Shown in pieces: positions 1 to 8,894 of a stretch of 64,000 nt of DNA. A program made the position numbers and the translations under genes. A model generated the notes under the pieces. The model was given only the letters and a program-made list of their open reading frames with translations, was not told where the DNA came from and searched no databases. This DNA is from Blastococcus aggregatus (GTDB taxonomy: Bacteria > Actinomycetota > Actinomycetes > Mycobacteriales > Geodermatophilaceae). Position 1 is the stretch's first letter. Each line of letters begins with the position of its first letter. The DNA is taken from NCBI RefSeq assembly GCF_900221005.1, contig NZ_OBQI01000001.1, positions 620,001 through 684,000 on the forward strand. Reading direction: 5' to 3'.

Positions 1-1002
1 GCTGGCCTGCGACGGGAGGCCGGTCCCGCCGACGGACTGCCAGGTGCCGACCCCGAACTGGTACAGGCCGTGGTACTTGCCGGTGCTGCTGACCGCGTTG
101 GGGCGACCGCCGGACTCGCAGGCCGCCAGAGCGCCCCAGTTGAGGCCGTCGGCAGCGGGGCTCGCGGTCGGGCGGGCCTTGGTGCCCACGGTGACCTGCT
201 CGGTCACCGGCGCGCGGTCGACGGTCGTGCTCAGCGTCTCGCGGGCGGTCTCGACGCCGTCGGTGAGGGTGACGCGGTAGGTGACGGTCTGCTGGCCGTC
301 GACGCCCGCCGTCGTGACCTTCTTCGTGCCGACGAGGGCCTCGGGGTCGGGCGTCTCGACGCGCTCGTGCGGCACGGCGACGGTCTCGGTGACGTCGCTG
401 ACGGTGACGCGGAAGACCTGCAGGCGCAGCTGCGAGGTGAGCGGCTGGGAGAGCTCGGTGCTGGCGCGGTCGGTCGGGCTCAGGACGATGCCCTGCTCGT
501 CCAGGAGGTCGCCTGCGGTGGCGGCGGTCGTGGTCACGACGCGCTCCTGGCCGTCCACGACGAGGACGACGTCCTTGGGCGTGGTGACCTTGAGGCTCAT
601 GCCGTCCAGCGGCAGGCGCTCGCTGCGGCTCGCGGAGAGGACCAGGCCGTCGGCGCGGAGGCCGAGCTGCTCGAGCGCCTCGTCCACCGACAGGGCGGTC
701 ACGTAGATCTCCTGCTCGACGCCGTCGATGCTGAGCTTCAGCGGACGGGCGCGGGTGAGCACGATGGTGTCGCCGTCGGCCAGCGCCTCGTGGGCGGCCG
801 GCAGGAGGACATCGTGGGCGGCCGGCTCCAGGCCTTCCTCGTCGAGCACCTCGGCCACGGTGTCGGCGTAGGTGCCGATCCGCTGGGCCTGCCCGTCGAT
901 GGTGAGGACGACGGACTTCTGGGCGATGAAGAACGCCAGCGTCCCGCCCACGAGTCCGAGCAGGACCAGGGCGAAGAGGCTGAAACGGAGCGAGCGGCGC
1001 AC
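1..1002 (-). CDS. rpfB: Resuscitation-promoting factor RpfB (3' end outside window)
   Basis: Secreted, membrane-anchored peptidoglycan-cleaving enzyme of the RpfB type, which helps dormant actinobacteria resume growth. The reading frame starts at a GTG at 1002 and runs off the left edge, giving 334 visible residues. An N-terminal membrane anchor (about residues 5-27) is followed by three DUF348-type repeats (about 28-190), a G5 domain (about 200-275) and the transglycosylase-like Rpf domain, of which LNWGALAACESGG, with predicted catalytic Glu296, is visible. It is last in a leftward group with metG, tatD and a membrane protein; M. tuberculosis has metS-tatD-rpfB in the same order. The ribosome site is weak (GGATG), so the GTG start is likely but not certain. 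Confidence 0.93.
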   Translation of the reverse strand, partial: MRRSLRFSLFALVLLGLVGGTLAFFIAQKSVVLTIDGQAQRIGTYADTVAEVLDEEGLEPAAHDVLLPAAHEALADGDTIVLTRARPLKLSIDGVEQEIYVTALSVDEALEQLGLRADGLVLSASRSERLPLDGMSLKVTTPKDVVLVVDGQERVVTTTAATAGDLLDEQGIVLSPTDRASTELSQPLTSQLRLQVFRVTVSDVTETVAVPHERVETPDPEALVGTKKVTTAGVDGQQTVTYRVTLTDGVETARETLSTTVDRAPVTEQVTVGTKARPTASPAADGLNWGALAACESGGRPNAVSSTGKYHGLYQFGVGTWQSVGGTGLPSQAS

Positions 1003-1364
1003 GGCACATCCAGGGGTCTCGAAACCCGGGCAGGAGGAGGGGGCACACCGCCGGTGGACGGCACGCCCGCTGCAGTCCGCATCCGGGTCGGCTGCTCGGC
1101 TGGAACCTGGGTTCCGGCCGGGCGCGCGCGGCCCGGGGCGTCCTCCACCCCGGCTGATCACGACACGATAACGAGCACGGTGTGTGGTGCAACGGTGCGA
1201 GACGAGTGAATCAGACCGTCGCCATGTCGCTATGTGGACGCGCCGACACGTTGAGTGACAGCCGTGCCGAGGTCAGCCACCCGGAGGCCACCCGCGCCTC
1301 GTCGACCCCGGTGAGCAAGGACACAGGGTGAACAGAGGCCGTTCGGCGCATCGACGGCGCCCGG
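1003..1364 (-). promoter_or_regulatory. Intergenic leader of rpfB with candidate promoter
   Basis: This 362-base gap holds no convincing gene. On the minus strand TTGCAC (1192-1187) and TATCGT (1170-1165) are 16 bases apart, a plausible housekeeping promoter. It would give a leader of about 155 bases before the rpfB GTG. Inside the leader is a near-palindrome (GGAACC at 1102-1107 against GGTTCC at 1110-1115) and a GC-rich hairpin just beside it. I looked for the c-di-AMP (ydaO) riboswitch known upstream of some rpf genes and did not find its conserved strings. The promoter is an inference from spacing only. Confidence 0.35.
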
Positions 1365-2204
1365 TCAGCCCGCCAGCGCCCGCGCCCCGGCGCGCACCGG
1401 GCGCAGCCACGTCAGCAGGAACACCGCCACCGCCAGCCCGGCCACCAGCGCGCAGAACCCGCCGGCCACCAGAGCCACCGGGAGCAGGTCGAAGTGCTCG
1501 GTCACCCGGTCGCCCCGGTCGATCCCGGCGGTGAGCAGCAGCGCGCCCAGCGGCAGGAGCGCCAGCACGGTGGCCGCGGCCGAGACCAGGTGCGCCGACC
1601 AGGTGCGCAGCGCCTCGTCGACCGGCACGTCCGCCCCGGCCGCCGGCACCGGCCGGACGACCGCCCGCAGCAGCGCCAGCTCGGCCAGCACCCAGGCGAC
1701 CGCGGGGACGGCGACGGCGGTCCAGCCGACGACCTCGCCCACCTCCCCGCCCGACCACAGCCAGGCCGCGACGGCGAGCTCCGCGACGACCACCAGGCGG
1801 GTCGCCCACACCAGCCCGCCGGAGACGAGTTCCGCCTGCCGGGGCCGGCGGTGCGGCTGCGCCACGGTCCAGCGCGGGCGGGGGCGGGTGACCTCGGCGA
1901 GCAGCACGCCGGCCAGCAGGCCCAGCGCCAGGGCCGGCACCCAGAGGAAGACCGACGACTCGCCCTGCAGCACGACCAGGCCGACGATCCCGGCGATGCC
2001 CAGGAGCAGGCCCACCCGGCGCCAGCGCCGGCCGTGGATCGCCTGGGCGGTCAGCGCGGCCGAGCCCTCGGCCGTCGGTTCGGCCAGCTCGACCGACCCG
2101 CCGGCCACCGCCCGCCGGTCCGCAGCGCGGGCCCAGGCACGGGCCAGCAGCACGCCCGGCACGAGCAGGGCGATGAACAGCACGACAGCGATGAGACGGC
2201 CCAC
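1365..2204 (-). CDS. Multi-pass membrane protein of unknown function
   Basis: A 279-residue protein with about seven hydrophobic segments: one at the N-terminus (residues 5-25), a pair near 65-105, a pair near 133-180 and a pair near 210-270. The loops are rich in arginine and alanine. No catalytic motif or signature is recognised. It lies between tatD and rpfB on the same strand, 57 bases after the tatD stop, so it may be co-transcribed with tatD, but it is separated from rpfB by a 362-base gap. Coding is supported by sustained hydrophobic periodicity and actinobacterial codon use. Function cannot be assigned. Confidence 0.75.
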   Translation of the reverse strand: MGRLIAVVLFIALLVPGVLLARAWARAADRRAVAGGSVELAEPTAEGSAALTAQAIHGRRWRRVGLLLGIAGIVGLVVLQGESSVFLWVPALALGLLAGVLLAEVTRPRPRWTVAQPHRRPRQAELVSGGLVWATRLVVVAELAVAAWLWSGGEVGEVVGWTAVAVPAVAWVLAELALLRAVVRPVPAAGADVPVDEALRTWSAHLVSAAATVLALLPLGALLLTAGIDRGDRVTEHFDLLPVALVAGGFCALVAGLAVAVFLLTWLRPVRAGARALAG

Positions 2205-2261
2205 GCTGCTGATTGTCGTCCTTCGGGCGACACCTCGGCCACGAGCCGGGTCTCCCTACGG

Positions 2262-3146
2262 CTACCAGGGGCCGAAGACCCGCTCCGCGTTCGCGGTCAG
2301 GACGTCGCAGAGCTCGGTCAGCTCGGTGCCGGTGACCTCGGCCAGGGCGCGCACGGTGTGCGGCACCAGCCGGGAGGCGTTGGGGCGGCCCCGGTGCGGC
2401 ATCGGCGTCAGGAAGGGCGAGTCGGTCTCGACCAGGAGCTGGGCCGGCGGGGTGAGCGCGGCGGCCTCGCGGAGGTAGCCGGCGTTGCCGAAGGTCAGCG
2501 TCCCGGCGAAGGAGAGCACGAAGCCCCGCGCGACGCAGGCCTTCGCGAAGTCGGCGTCCCCGGAGAAGCAGTGGAAGACGGTGTGCTCGGGCGCACCCTC
2601 GTCGTCCAGCACGCGGAGGATCTCCTCGTGCGCGTCCCGGTCGTGGATGACCAGCGCGATGCCGTGCTCCTTGGCGATCCGGATGTGCGCCCGGAACGAC
2701 GCCTCCTGGGCGTCCCAGCCCTCGGGCCCGGTGCGGAAGCGGTCGAGGCCGGTCTCCCCCACGGCCCGCACCCGCGGCAGCGCGGCGAGCCGGTCGATCT
2801 CGGCCAGCGTCTCGTCGGTGGCCCTCCCCTCACCCGCCTCGTTGGGGTGCAGCGCCACGGCGGCCAGCACGGCCGGGTGGCGCTCGGCCAGCGCGGCCGA
2901 CCACCGCGACGAGGCGACGTCGACACCGACCTGGACCAGCCGGGTCACGTTCACCGCCGCGGCGGCCGCGATCTCGGCGTCGACGGCGGCGTCGGAGGCC
3001 CACTCGCCGTGCTCGTCGTCGGCCGGCCGCTCCCCCAGGACGATGTCGAGATGGGTGTGGCTGTCCAGCGCGGGCGCCGGCAGCGGTTCCGGCGACGGCG
3101 GCGGCTCACCGCGCCTGTTCGCGCGCGAGGAGGCCGACCGGCTCAC
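2262..3146 (-). CDS. tatD: TatD family metal-dependent DNase
   Basis: Metal-dependent hydrolase of the TatD DNase family, TIM-barrel fold, cytoplasmic, with 3'-5' exonuclease activity in characterised members. The 294-residue product shows the first metal-binding motif HTHLD (His30, His32), a later ETGLDR segment, HCFSG, and the C-terminal VETDSPFL and PHRGRPN motifs typical of the family. I place the start at a GTG at 3146, which overlaps the metG stop as GTGA and implies translational coupling. A much longer open frame continues upstream inside metG, but its sequence there is low-complexity frame shadow. Together with metG it forms a conserved actinobacterial pair upstream of rpfB. Confidence 0.93.
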   Translation of the reverse strand: MSRSASSRANRRGEPPPSPEPLPAPALDSHTHLDIVLGERPADDEHGEWASDAAVDAEIAAAAAVNVTRLVQVGVDVASSRWSAALAERHPAVLAAVALHPNEAGEGRATDETLAEIDRLAALPRVRAVGETGLDRFRTGPEGWDAQEASFRAHIRIAKEHGIALVIHDRDAHEEILRVLDDEGAPEHTVFHCFSGDADFAKACVARGFVLSFAGTLTFGNAGYLREAAALTPPAQLLVETDSPFLTPMPHRGRPNASRLVPHTVRALAEVTGTELTELCDVLTANAERVFGPW

Positions 3147-4939
3147 GCAGAGCCCTCTTCGAGACGGGCGAGCTCCTCCTCGACCACCGAGTCGTCCAGC
3201 TTCTTGAAGATCGGCGTGGGCGCGCTCAGCGGGCTCCCGGACGGCAGCGGCCGGGAACCCCACGTCGCCGACGCACCGGCGTAGTCGCCGGTGATGATCG
3301 GGTACGGCGAGCCGTCGTCGAGGTCCGTGGTCTCCACGATCTGCGGAGCCGGCGACCACACCCCCTCACCTCCGAGCAGCTCGTGCACCTTCTGCGCCGA
3401 GTGCGGGAGGAACGGGGTGAGCAGCGCGTTGCAGTCGCTGATCGCCTGCAGGGCCGTGTGCAGCACGGTGTCCCGGCGGGCCGGGTCCTCCTTGAGCTTC
3501 CACGGCGCCTGGTCGGACAGGTACTTGTTGGCCTCGCCGACGACCCGCATCGCCTCGCCCGCCGCGGCCTTCTGCCGGTTGCGGCCCAGCAGGTCACCGA
3601 TCGGCCCGAACGCCGCCGACGTCGAGGCCAGCAGCGCGCGGTCGGCGTCGGTCAGCTCGCCGGGGGTGGGGATCGCGCCGACGTTCTTGGCCGCCATCGA
3701 CACCGTCCGGTTGACCAGGTTGCCCCAGCCCGCGACGAGCTCGTCGTTGTTGCGGCGGACGAACTCCGCCCAGGTGAAGTCGGTGTCCTGGTTCTCGGGG
3801 CCGGCGGCGGCGATGAAGTACCGCAGCGCGTCGGCGTCGTACCGGGCGAGGAAGTCGCGCACGTAGATGACGACGTTCCGCGAGGAGGAGAACTTGCGGC
3901 CCTCCATGGTGAGGAACTCGCTGGAGACCACCTCGGTCGGCAGGTTGAGCCGGCCGTAGGAGCCCGGCGTCCCGCCCTTGTCGCCCTCGCCGTTGTAACC
4001 GAGGAGCTGGGCGGGCCAGATCTCGGAGTGGAAGACGATGTTGTCCTTGCCCATGAAGTAGTAGGCATCGGCGTCCGGCGACTGCCACCACTGCCGCCAG
4101 GCCTCGGGGTCGCCGGAGCGACGGGCCCACTCGATCGACGCGGAGAGGTAGCCGACGACGGCGTCGAACCAGACGTAGATGCGCTTGTCGGGGCGGTCGC
4201 GCCAGCCGTCGAGCGGCACCGCGACGCCCCAGTCGATGTCCCGGGTGTAGCTGCGCGGCTTGAGGTCCTCGAGCAGGTTGACGCTGAAGTTCAGGACGTT
4301 GGAGCGCCAGTTCTTCCGCGTCCCCAGCCAGTCGCCGAGCGCGCGGGTGAACGCCGGCAGGTCGAGGAAGTAGTGCTCGCTCTCCACGAACTTCGGCGTC
4401 TCGCCGTTGATCTTGCTGACCGGGTTGATCAGGTCGGTCGGGTCGAGCTGGTTGCCGCAGTTGTCGCACTGGTCGCCGCGCGCCCCGTCGTACCCGCAGA
4501 TCGGGCAGGTGCCCTCGATGTAGCGGTCGGGCAGGGTGCGGCCGGTCGACGGGCTGATCGCGCCGAGCGTCGTCTTCGGGAAGACGTAACCGTTCTTCAG
4601 CAGCCCCAGGAAGATCTCCTGGCTGACGGCGGCGTGGTTGACCGTCGTCGTCCGCGTGAACAGGTCGTAGCTCAGCCCGAGGGACTGCAGGTCGTCCACG
4701 ATGATGCGGTTGTTGCGGTCGGCGATCTGCCGGGGCGTGACGCCCTCGGCGTCGGCGGCGACGGTGATGGGGGTGCCGTGCTCGTCGGTGCCGCTCACCA
4801 TCAGCACCCGGTTGCCGTTCATCCGCTGGAAGCGGCTGAAGACGTCGGAGGGAACTCCGAAACCGGAGACGTGGCCGATGTGCCGCGGGCCGTTGGCGTA
4901 GGGCCAGGCGACCGCGGTCAGGATGTGGCGATCACTCAC
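3143..4939 (-). CDS. metG: Methionyl-tRNA synthetase
   Basis: Class I aminoacyl-tRNA synthetase charging tRNA-Met, 598 residues. It carries the HIGH-class motif as PRHIGH (His20-His23) in the N-terminal Rossmann fold and a zinc knuckle with CPICG and CDNCG near residues 145-165. Near residue 350 the KMSKS-class loop appears as KFSSSR. An anticodon-binding helical domain (WGNLVNR, about 405 onward) follows. Length matches the compact actinobacterial enzyme without the C-terminal dimerisation extension. The stop overlaps the tatD GTG by four bases. Essential housekeeping gene; assignment is secure. Confidence 0.97.
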   Translation of the reverse strand: MSDRHILTAVAWPYANGPRHIGHVSGFGVPSDVFSRFQRMNGNRVLMVSGTDEHGTPITVAADAEGVTPRQIADRNNRIIVDDLQSLGLSYDLFTRTTTVNHAAVSQEIFLGLLKNGYVFPKTTLGAISPSTGRTLPDRYIEGTCPICGYDGARGDQCDNCGNQLDPTDLINPVSKINGETPKFVESEHYFLDLPAFTRALGDWLGTRKNWRSNVLNFSVNLLEDLKPRSYTRDIDWGVAVPLDGWRDRPDKRIYVWFDAVVGYLSASIEWARRSGDPEAWRQWWQSPDADAYYFMGKDNIVFHSEIWPAQLLGYNGEGDKGGTPGSYGRLNLPTEVVSSEFLTMEGRKFSSSRNVVIYVRDFLARYDADALRYFIAAAGPENQDTDFTWAEFVRRNNDELVAGWGNLVNRTVSMAAKNVGAIPTPGELTDADRALLASTSAAFGPIGDLLGRNRQKAAAGEAMRVVGEANKYLSDQAPWKLKEDPARRDTVLHTALQAISDCNALLTPFLPHSAQKVHELLGGEGVWSPAPQIVETTDLDDGSPYPIITGDYAGASATWGSRPLPSGSPLSAPTPIFKKLDDSVVEEELARLEEGSA

Positions 4940-4987
4940 GGGTTCAACAGTACGGAGGCCCGTCCACCCGTTCCCGGGGCCGTCGGG

Positions 4988-5641
4988 TCAGGGCTGGTAC
5001 ACGGTCGTGGCGGCGGTCTCGCCGGTGCGCACCTGCTGGTCGACCGGGCCGAGCAGCGCGACCGCGCCGAGGGCCAGCCCGATGACGCCGAGGGTCGCCG
5101 TCGCCAGGACGCGGTGTGCCGCCGCCGGATCGGGACGACGCTCGACGGGGCGGGGACCGGCGGCCAGCCAGGCGACGACCGAGGGCGACCCGGCCAGCAG
5201 CAGCTTGCCCACGGGCACCGCCGTGGCGAGCAGGAGGAGCCCGGGCAGCGGGAGGGCGACCGGGACGAACACGGCGGCGACGCCGATCAGCGCGAGCAGG
5301 ACCAGCTCTCCGACGGCGACCCCGACCAGCAGCCGGCGGCCGGAGCCGTCGATCACCGCGGCGCCGCTGCCCGCCGCGAGGACGATCCAGGCCGCGAGCA
5401 CGAGCAGGGCGACCGCCAGCACCGGGCCGGCGGGGCGCGACGGCGCCGTGAGCAGCCCGTCCAGGCCGTGCAGCGCGACGGCGAGCAGGCCGACCGCCTC
5501 GACCATCGCGAGCAGGCCGGTGAGCAGCGCCGTCGTCGGTGGCCGGCGTCGCGCCGCCCCCGGCGCCGCGGTCCGGCGCACGGGGAGCACCAGCCGCGGA
5601 CGCGCGAAGGTGTCGCGGACGTCGTAGACGCTGATCGCCAC
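4988..5641 (-). CDS. Membrane protein of unknown function
   Basis: A 217-residue integral membrane protein. After a short basic N-terminus there are hydrophobic segments near residues 40-60, 70-95, 105-125 and 128-150, then a basic loop and a fifth segment near 180-197. The N-terminal MAISVYDVRDTF may be a soluble cap. No family motif is recognised. It sits upstream of metG on the same strand, 48 bases away, and is divergent from corA; the 177-base gap between them probably holds both promoters. Confidence 0.72.
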   Translation of the reverse strand: MAISVYDVRDTFARPRLVLPVRRTAAPGAARRRPPTTALLTGLLAMVEAVGLLAVALHGLDGLLTAPSRPAGPVLAVALLVLAAWIVLAAGSGAAVIDGSGRRLLVGVAVGELVLLALIGVAAVFVPVALPLPGLLLLATAVPVGKLLLAGSPSVVAWLAAGPRPVERRPDPAAAHRVLATATLGVIGLALGAVALLGPVDQQVRTGETAATTVYQP

Positions 5642-5818
5642 TGCGGGCCTCCCCTGACCGGTACGTGGGTGTCCCCGTCAGCTCGGCGCGCGGCGGGGCC
5701 GGCTGAAGGACCCTGAGCGCGGGTCCACCCGGACGGGTGAGCGGGTTCAGCCGACGGTGTCCACGACCGGGCGCGGGCATGCCTACGCTGCTGACGCCCG
5801 GCCCCGAGGAGATGCCCG

Positions 5819-6958
5819 ATGAGCAGCGCCGACACGTCGTCCACGCCCTCGACCCCGCCGCTGCCCGACCGCGCCGCCGCACCCCCCGTCGCGCCGGACG
5901 GCCCGCCCGGCCCCCGTCCCCGCACGGCCGGCCGGGAGCCGCGGATGTCGACCCGCCGCGACGGGACGCCCGCCGTCGTCGACTGCGCCGTCTACGTCGA
6001 CGGCCTGCGCCAGGACCTGGTCGAGCCGGAGGAGGCGCTCCGGACCGCCCGGGAGAGCGGCGGCTTCGTGTGGCTCGGGCTGTACGAGCCGGCGGAGGAC
6101 GAGCTCGGGGCGCTGGCCGGGCACTACGGCCTGCACCCGCTGGCCGTCGAGGACGCCGTCTTCGCCCACCAGCGGCCCAAGCTCGAGCGCTACGACGACG
6201 GGCTGTTCATGGTGCTGAAGACGGCGACCTACGTGGCGCACGAGGAGCTGACCGCGACCAGCGAGGTGGTCGAGACCGGCGAGGTGATGGTCTTCGTCGG
6301 GACCGACTACGTGATCACCGTGCGCCACGGGGACCACGGCGAGCTCAGCGAGCTGCGGCACCGGCTCGAGGAGCAGCGCGAGCTGCTGCGCCTGGGCCCC
6401 GCCGCGGTCCTGTACGCCGTCGCCGACCACGTCGTGGACGCCTTCGTCGACGTCGCGGGGGACGTGGAGGACGACGTCGACGAGCTCGAGGCCTCCGTCT
6501 TCAGCCCGTCGCGCACCGACGACATCGGCCGGCTGTACCAGCTGAAGCGCGAGCTGATGGCGCTGCGGCGGGCGGTCTTCCCGCTGGAGGTGCCGCTGCA
6601 GAAGCTGACCGAGCGGCAGATCGACGTCGTCCCGGAGGCGATGCGCTCCTACTTCCGCGACGTGCTCGACCACGCGATCCGGGTGCGCGACCAGGTCGCC
6701 GGGCTCGACGAGCTGCTCACCTCGATCCTGCAGGCGTCACTGGCCCGCACCTCGATGGCCGACAACGAGGACATGCGCAAGATCTCGGCGTGGGCCGGCA
6801 TCATCGCCGTCCCCACCGCGATCGCCGGGATCTACGGGATGAACTTCGAGCACATGCCGGAGCTGGGCGCGAGACACGGCTACCCGGTCGTGCTGCTGGT
6901 GATCCTCGCCGCCTGCCTCCTCCTGTACCGCGGCTTCAAGCGCAACGGCTGGCTCTGA
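5819..6958 (+). CDS. corA: CorA-type magnesium/cobalt transporter
   Basis: Pentameric CorA/2-TM-GxN channel for Mg2+ (and Co2+ or Ni2+) uptake across the cytoplasmic membrane. The 379-residue protein has a low-complexity Ser/Thr/Pro-rich N-terminus (about 40 residues). A large cytoplasmic alpha/beta funnel domain with long helices follows (GRLYQLKRELMALRR, about 235-255). Two C-terminal membrane helices are separated by the signature YGMN at about 339-342. A likely -10 box TACGCT lies at 5784-5789 and a GAGGAG-type ribosome site precedes the ATG. A strong hairpin follows the stop. Family assignment is firm; ion preference is not shown by the sequence. Confidence 0.95.
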   Translation: MSSADTSSTPSTPPLPDRAAAPPVAPDGPPGPRPRTAGREPRMSTRRDGTPAVVDCAVYVDGLRQDLVEPEEALRTARESGGFVWLGLYEPAEDELGALAGHYGLHPLAVEDAVFAHQRPKLERYDDGLFMVLKTATYVAHEELTATSEVVETGEVMVFVGTDYVITVRHGDHGELSELRHRLEEQRELLRLGPAAVLYAVADHVVDAFVDVAGDVEDDVDELEASVFSPSRTDDIGRLYQLKRELMALRRAVFPLEVPLQKLTERQIDVVPEAMRSYFRDVLDHAIRVRDQVAGLDELLTSILQASLARTSMADNEDMRKISAWAGIIAVPTAIAGIYGMNFEHMPELGARHGYPVVLLVILAACLLLYRGFKRNGWL

Positions 6959-6974
6959 CCCGCACCGAGTGCGC

Positions 6975-6997
6975 GCTCCGCGTCGTTCTCGCGGAGC
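6975..6997. terminator. Hairpin terminator between corA and the DUF559 gene
   Basis: GCTCCGCG at 6975-6982 pairs perfectly with CGCGGAGC at 6990-6997 around a seven-base loop. It lies 16 bases past the corA stop and 12 bases past the stop of the convergent gene, so it could serve both. No U-tract follows, as is usual in high-GC actinobacteria. Confidence 0.6.
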
Positions 6998-7008
6998 CGT
7001 GACCACGC

Positions 7009-7881
7009 TCAGCGCGCACCCAGTGCCCGGGCGACCCGGTCGACGAGGGCTCCGGGGCGTCGGAGGTCCTCGGCGGTCACGAACACGACCACCCAGCCCG
7101 CCTCCCGCAACCGGTTGAGGCGGCGCCGGTCCTTCGCGAACTGACCGGGCTCCGCATGCCACGACCCGTCGTATTCGAGCGCGACCTTCCGCTCCGGCCA
7201 GGCGAAGTCCACCCGCGCCACGAAGAACCCGCCCACCGTGATGGTGTGCTGCGCGACGGAGCGTGGCAGCGAGCTGTCCTCGAGGAGCAGGCGCACGCGG
7301 GTCTCCGGCGGGGACTCGGCGAGACCGTCCGCCCGCGCACACGCCGTCCGCGCACGTGCGCACCCCCGGCCCCTGCCGGCGGCCGCGATGGCCCGCACCT
7401 CCGCGAGGTCGGTCGCTCCCGTCGCGATCATCCGGTCGACGGCGACCACTGCCTCGACGGGCGGCAGCATGCTCGCGAGGCGCACCGCGGTGGCGCCGGC
7501 CGTGGTGACGGGCAGTCCGAGCCGGCGCCACCGGTGCTGGTCCGGCACGACCGCCCGACGGACGACCAGGCCCGGGACACGGCGCTGATGAGTGCCTGGA
7601 GGCACGGTGACCTCGACGTCGTCCTCCGCAGCCGCGAGGTCGACGCCCCACACCGCTGCGGCGCTCCTCCCCGTGACGACGGATGCTGGCAGGAGCAGGG
7701 TCGCCGCCCGCACGCGCACGAGGTGGGTGACGGGGACGTCGCGATGGAGGTAGACGTCCGGGTAGAGACGCCGCCACGCCCGTCCGCGGAGCTGGTTCGC
7801 GGTCAGCGTCCCGGCGCGGACGGCCTCCGTCCCGCGGAAGGCGTGCCGCTCCAACGCGGCGGGGACGAGTGGCGGACGCAC
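7009..7881 (-). CDS. DUF559 / Vsr-like endonuclease-fold protein with N-terminal regulatory-type domain
   Basis: A 290-residue protein. The N-terminal part (LTANQLRGRAWRRLYPDVYL, about 25-45) resembles the AbiEi-like winged-helix region that precedes DUF559 in many actinobacterial proteins. The C-terminal 100 residues form the DUF559 (Vsr/PD-(D/E)XK) core: SPPETRVRLLL, then VDFAWPERKVALEYDGSWH and a closing LREAGWVVVFVT. The Glu, Asp and Glu-Tyr-Asp of the nuclease fold are present. Such genes are very numerous in actinobacteria and their roles are unknown. It starts at GTG 7881 and is convergent with corA. Nuclease activity is an inference from fold residues. Confidence 0.82.
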   Translation of the reverse strand: MRPPLVPAALERHAFRGTEAVRAGTLTANQLRGRAWRRLYPDVYLHRDVPVTHLVRVRAATLLLPASVVTGRSAAAVWGVDLAAAEDDVEVTVPPGTHQRRVPGLVVRRAVVPDQHRWRRLGLPVTTAGATAVRLASMLPPVEAVVAVDRMIATGATDLAEVRAIAAAGRGRGCARARTACARADGLAESPPETRVRLLLEDSSLPRSVAQHTITVGGFFVARVDFAWPERKVALEYDGSWHAEPGQFAKDRRRLNRLREAGWVVVFVTAEDLRRPGALVDRVARALGAR

Positions 7882-8001
7882 GGGGTCACGCTGCCCGACG
7901 GAGCGTGGCGACCCGGGGCGCTGTCCACAGGGCTCGACGAGTGCGCGGTCATGGTGGTCCTGGCGCGGGTCGGACCACGTCTCGTGCGCACTCGCGCCGG
8001 G

Positions 8002-8841
8002 TCAGGAGCCCTTGGCGGCGACGACGGCGTCGTAGACGACCCGGCGCGGCATGCCGGTGCGCTCGACGACGGCGCGGATCGCGTCCTTGCGGGTCGCGCC
8101 GGACGCCTCCTCGGCAGCCACCTCCGCGGCGAGCTCGGCCGGCGTGAGCTGCACCGCCCGCTCGGGAGCGCCACCCACCACCAGCGTGATCTCGCCCTTG
8201 ACCCCCTCGGCGGCCCACGCGGCGAGCTCGGCCAGGGAGCCGCGGCGGATCTCCTCGTAGGTCTTGGTCAGCTCGCGGCACACCGCGGCGGCGCGGTCGT
8301 CCCCGAGGACGGCGGCGGCGTCGGTCAGGGCGTCGGCGAGGCGGTGCGGCGACTCGAAGAACACCATCGTGCGCTGCTCGTCGGCCAGCGCCGCGAACCG
8401 CGACCGCCGCTCCCCCGCCTTGCGCGGCAGGAACCCCTCGAAGCAGAACCGGTCGACCGGCAGTCCGGAGACCGCCAGCGCCGTGGTCACCGCGGAGGGG
8501 CCCGGCACCGAGGTGACGAGGATCCCGGCGTCGATGGCAGCGCGCACCAGCGTGTAGCCGGGGTCGGACACCGAGGGCATGCCGGCGTCGGTGAGCAGCA
8601 GCACGGTCGCGCCGTCGACCAGGGCGCTCAGCAGGCCCGGCAGCCGCTGCTGCTCCACCGACTCGTGGAACGTGACCACGCGGCCGGTGAAGGTGACCCC
8701 GAGGTCGGAGGCGAGCCGGTGGAGGCGGCGGGTGTCCTCGACGGCGAGGACGTCGGCGGTCTCCATCACCGCACGCAGCCGCGGGCCGACGTCGCCGGGC
8801 TGTCCCAGGGGCGCTCCACCCAGCACCAGCCGTCCAGTCAC
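8002..8841 (-). CDS. rsmI: 16S rRNA (cytidine-1402 2'-O)-methyltransferase
   Basis: RsmI methylates the ribose of C1402 in the decoding centre of 16S rRNA using S-adenosylmethionine. The 279-residue product shows family landmarks: LVLGGAPLGQPGDV at the start, VEDTRRLHRL, the TFHE motif, LLTDAGMPSVSDPG, VTSVPGPSAVTTALAVSG, and GFLPRK. The start is GTG 8841. It is back-to-back with pmt, an arrangement also seen in M. tuberculosis (Rv1003 beside Rv1002c). The window keeps this whole neighbourhood in the same relative order with metG-tatD-rpfB nearby. Assignment is secure. Confidence 0.95.
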   Translation of the reverse strand: MTGRLVLGGAPLGQPGDVGPRLRAVMETADVLAVEDTRRLHRLASDLGVTFTGRVVTFHESVEQQRLPGLLSALVDGATVLLLTDAGMPSVSDPGYTLVRAAIDAGILVTSVPGPSAVTTALAVSGLPVDRFCFEGFLPRKAGERRSRFAALADEQRTMVFFESPHRLADALTDAAAVLGDDRAAAVCRELTKTYEEIRRGSLAELAAWAAEGVKGEITLVVGGAPERAVQLTPAELAAEVAAEEASGATRKDAIRAVVERTGMPRRVVYDAVVAAKGS

Positions 8842-8894
8842 CGATGCAGCCTGTCACGGCGGGCAGGGGAGCCGGTCCACCTACCCTGACCCGC

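Noticed and set aside
1003-1364. c-di-AMP (ydaO) riboswitch upstream of rpfB
   Set aside because: The conserved strings of this riboswitch class are not present on the minus strand; only generic GC-rich hairpins are seen.
3147-3359. Longer N-terminus of TatD
   Set aside because: It overlaps metG and lacks conserved sequence; the GTG at 3146 gives a normal-length enzyme with a GTGA overlap.
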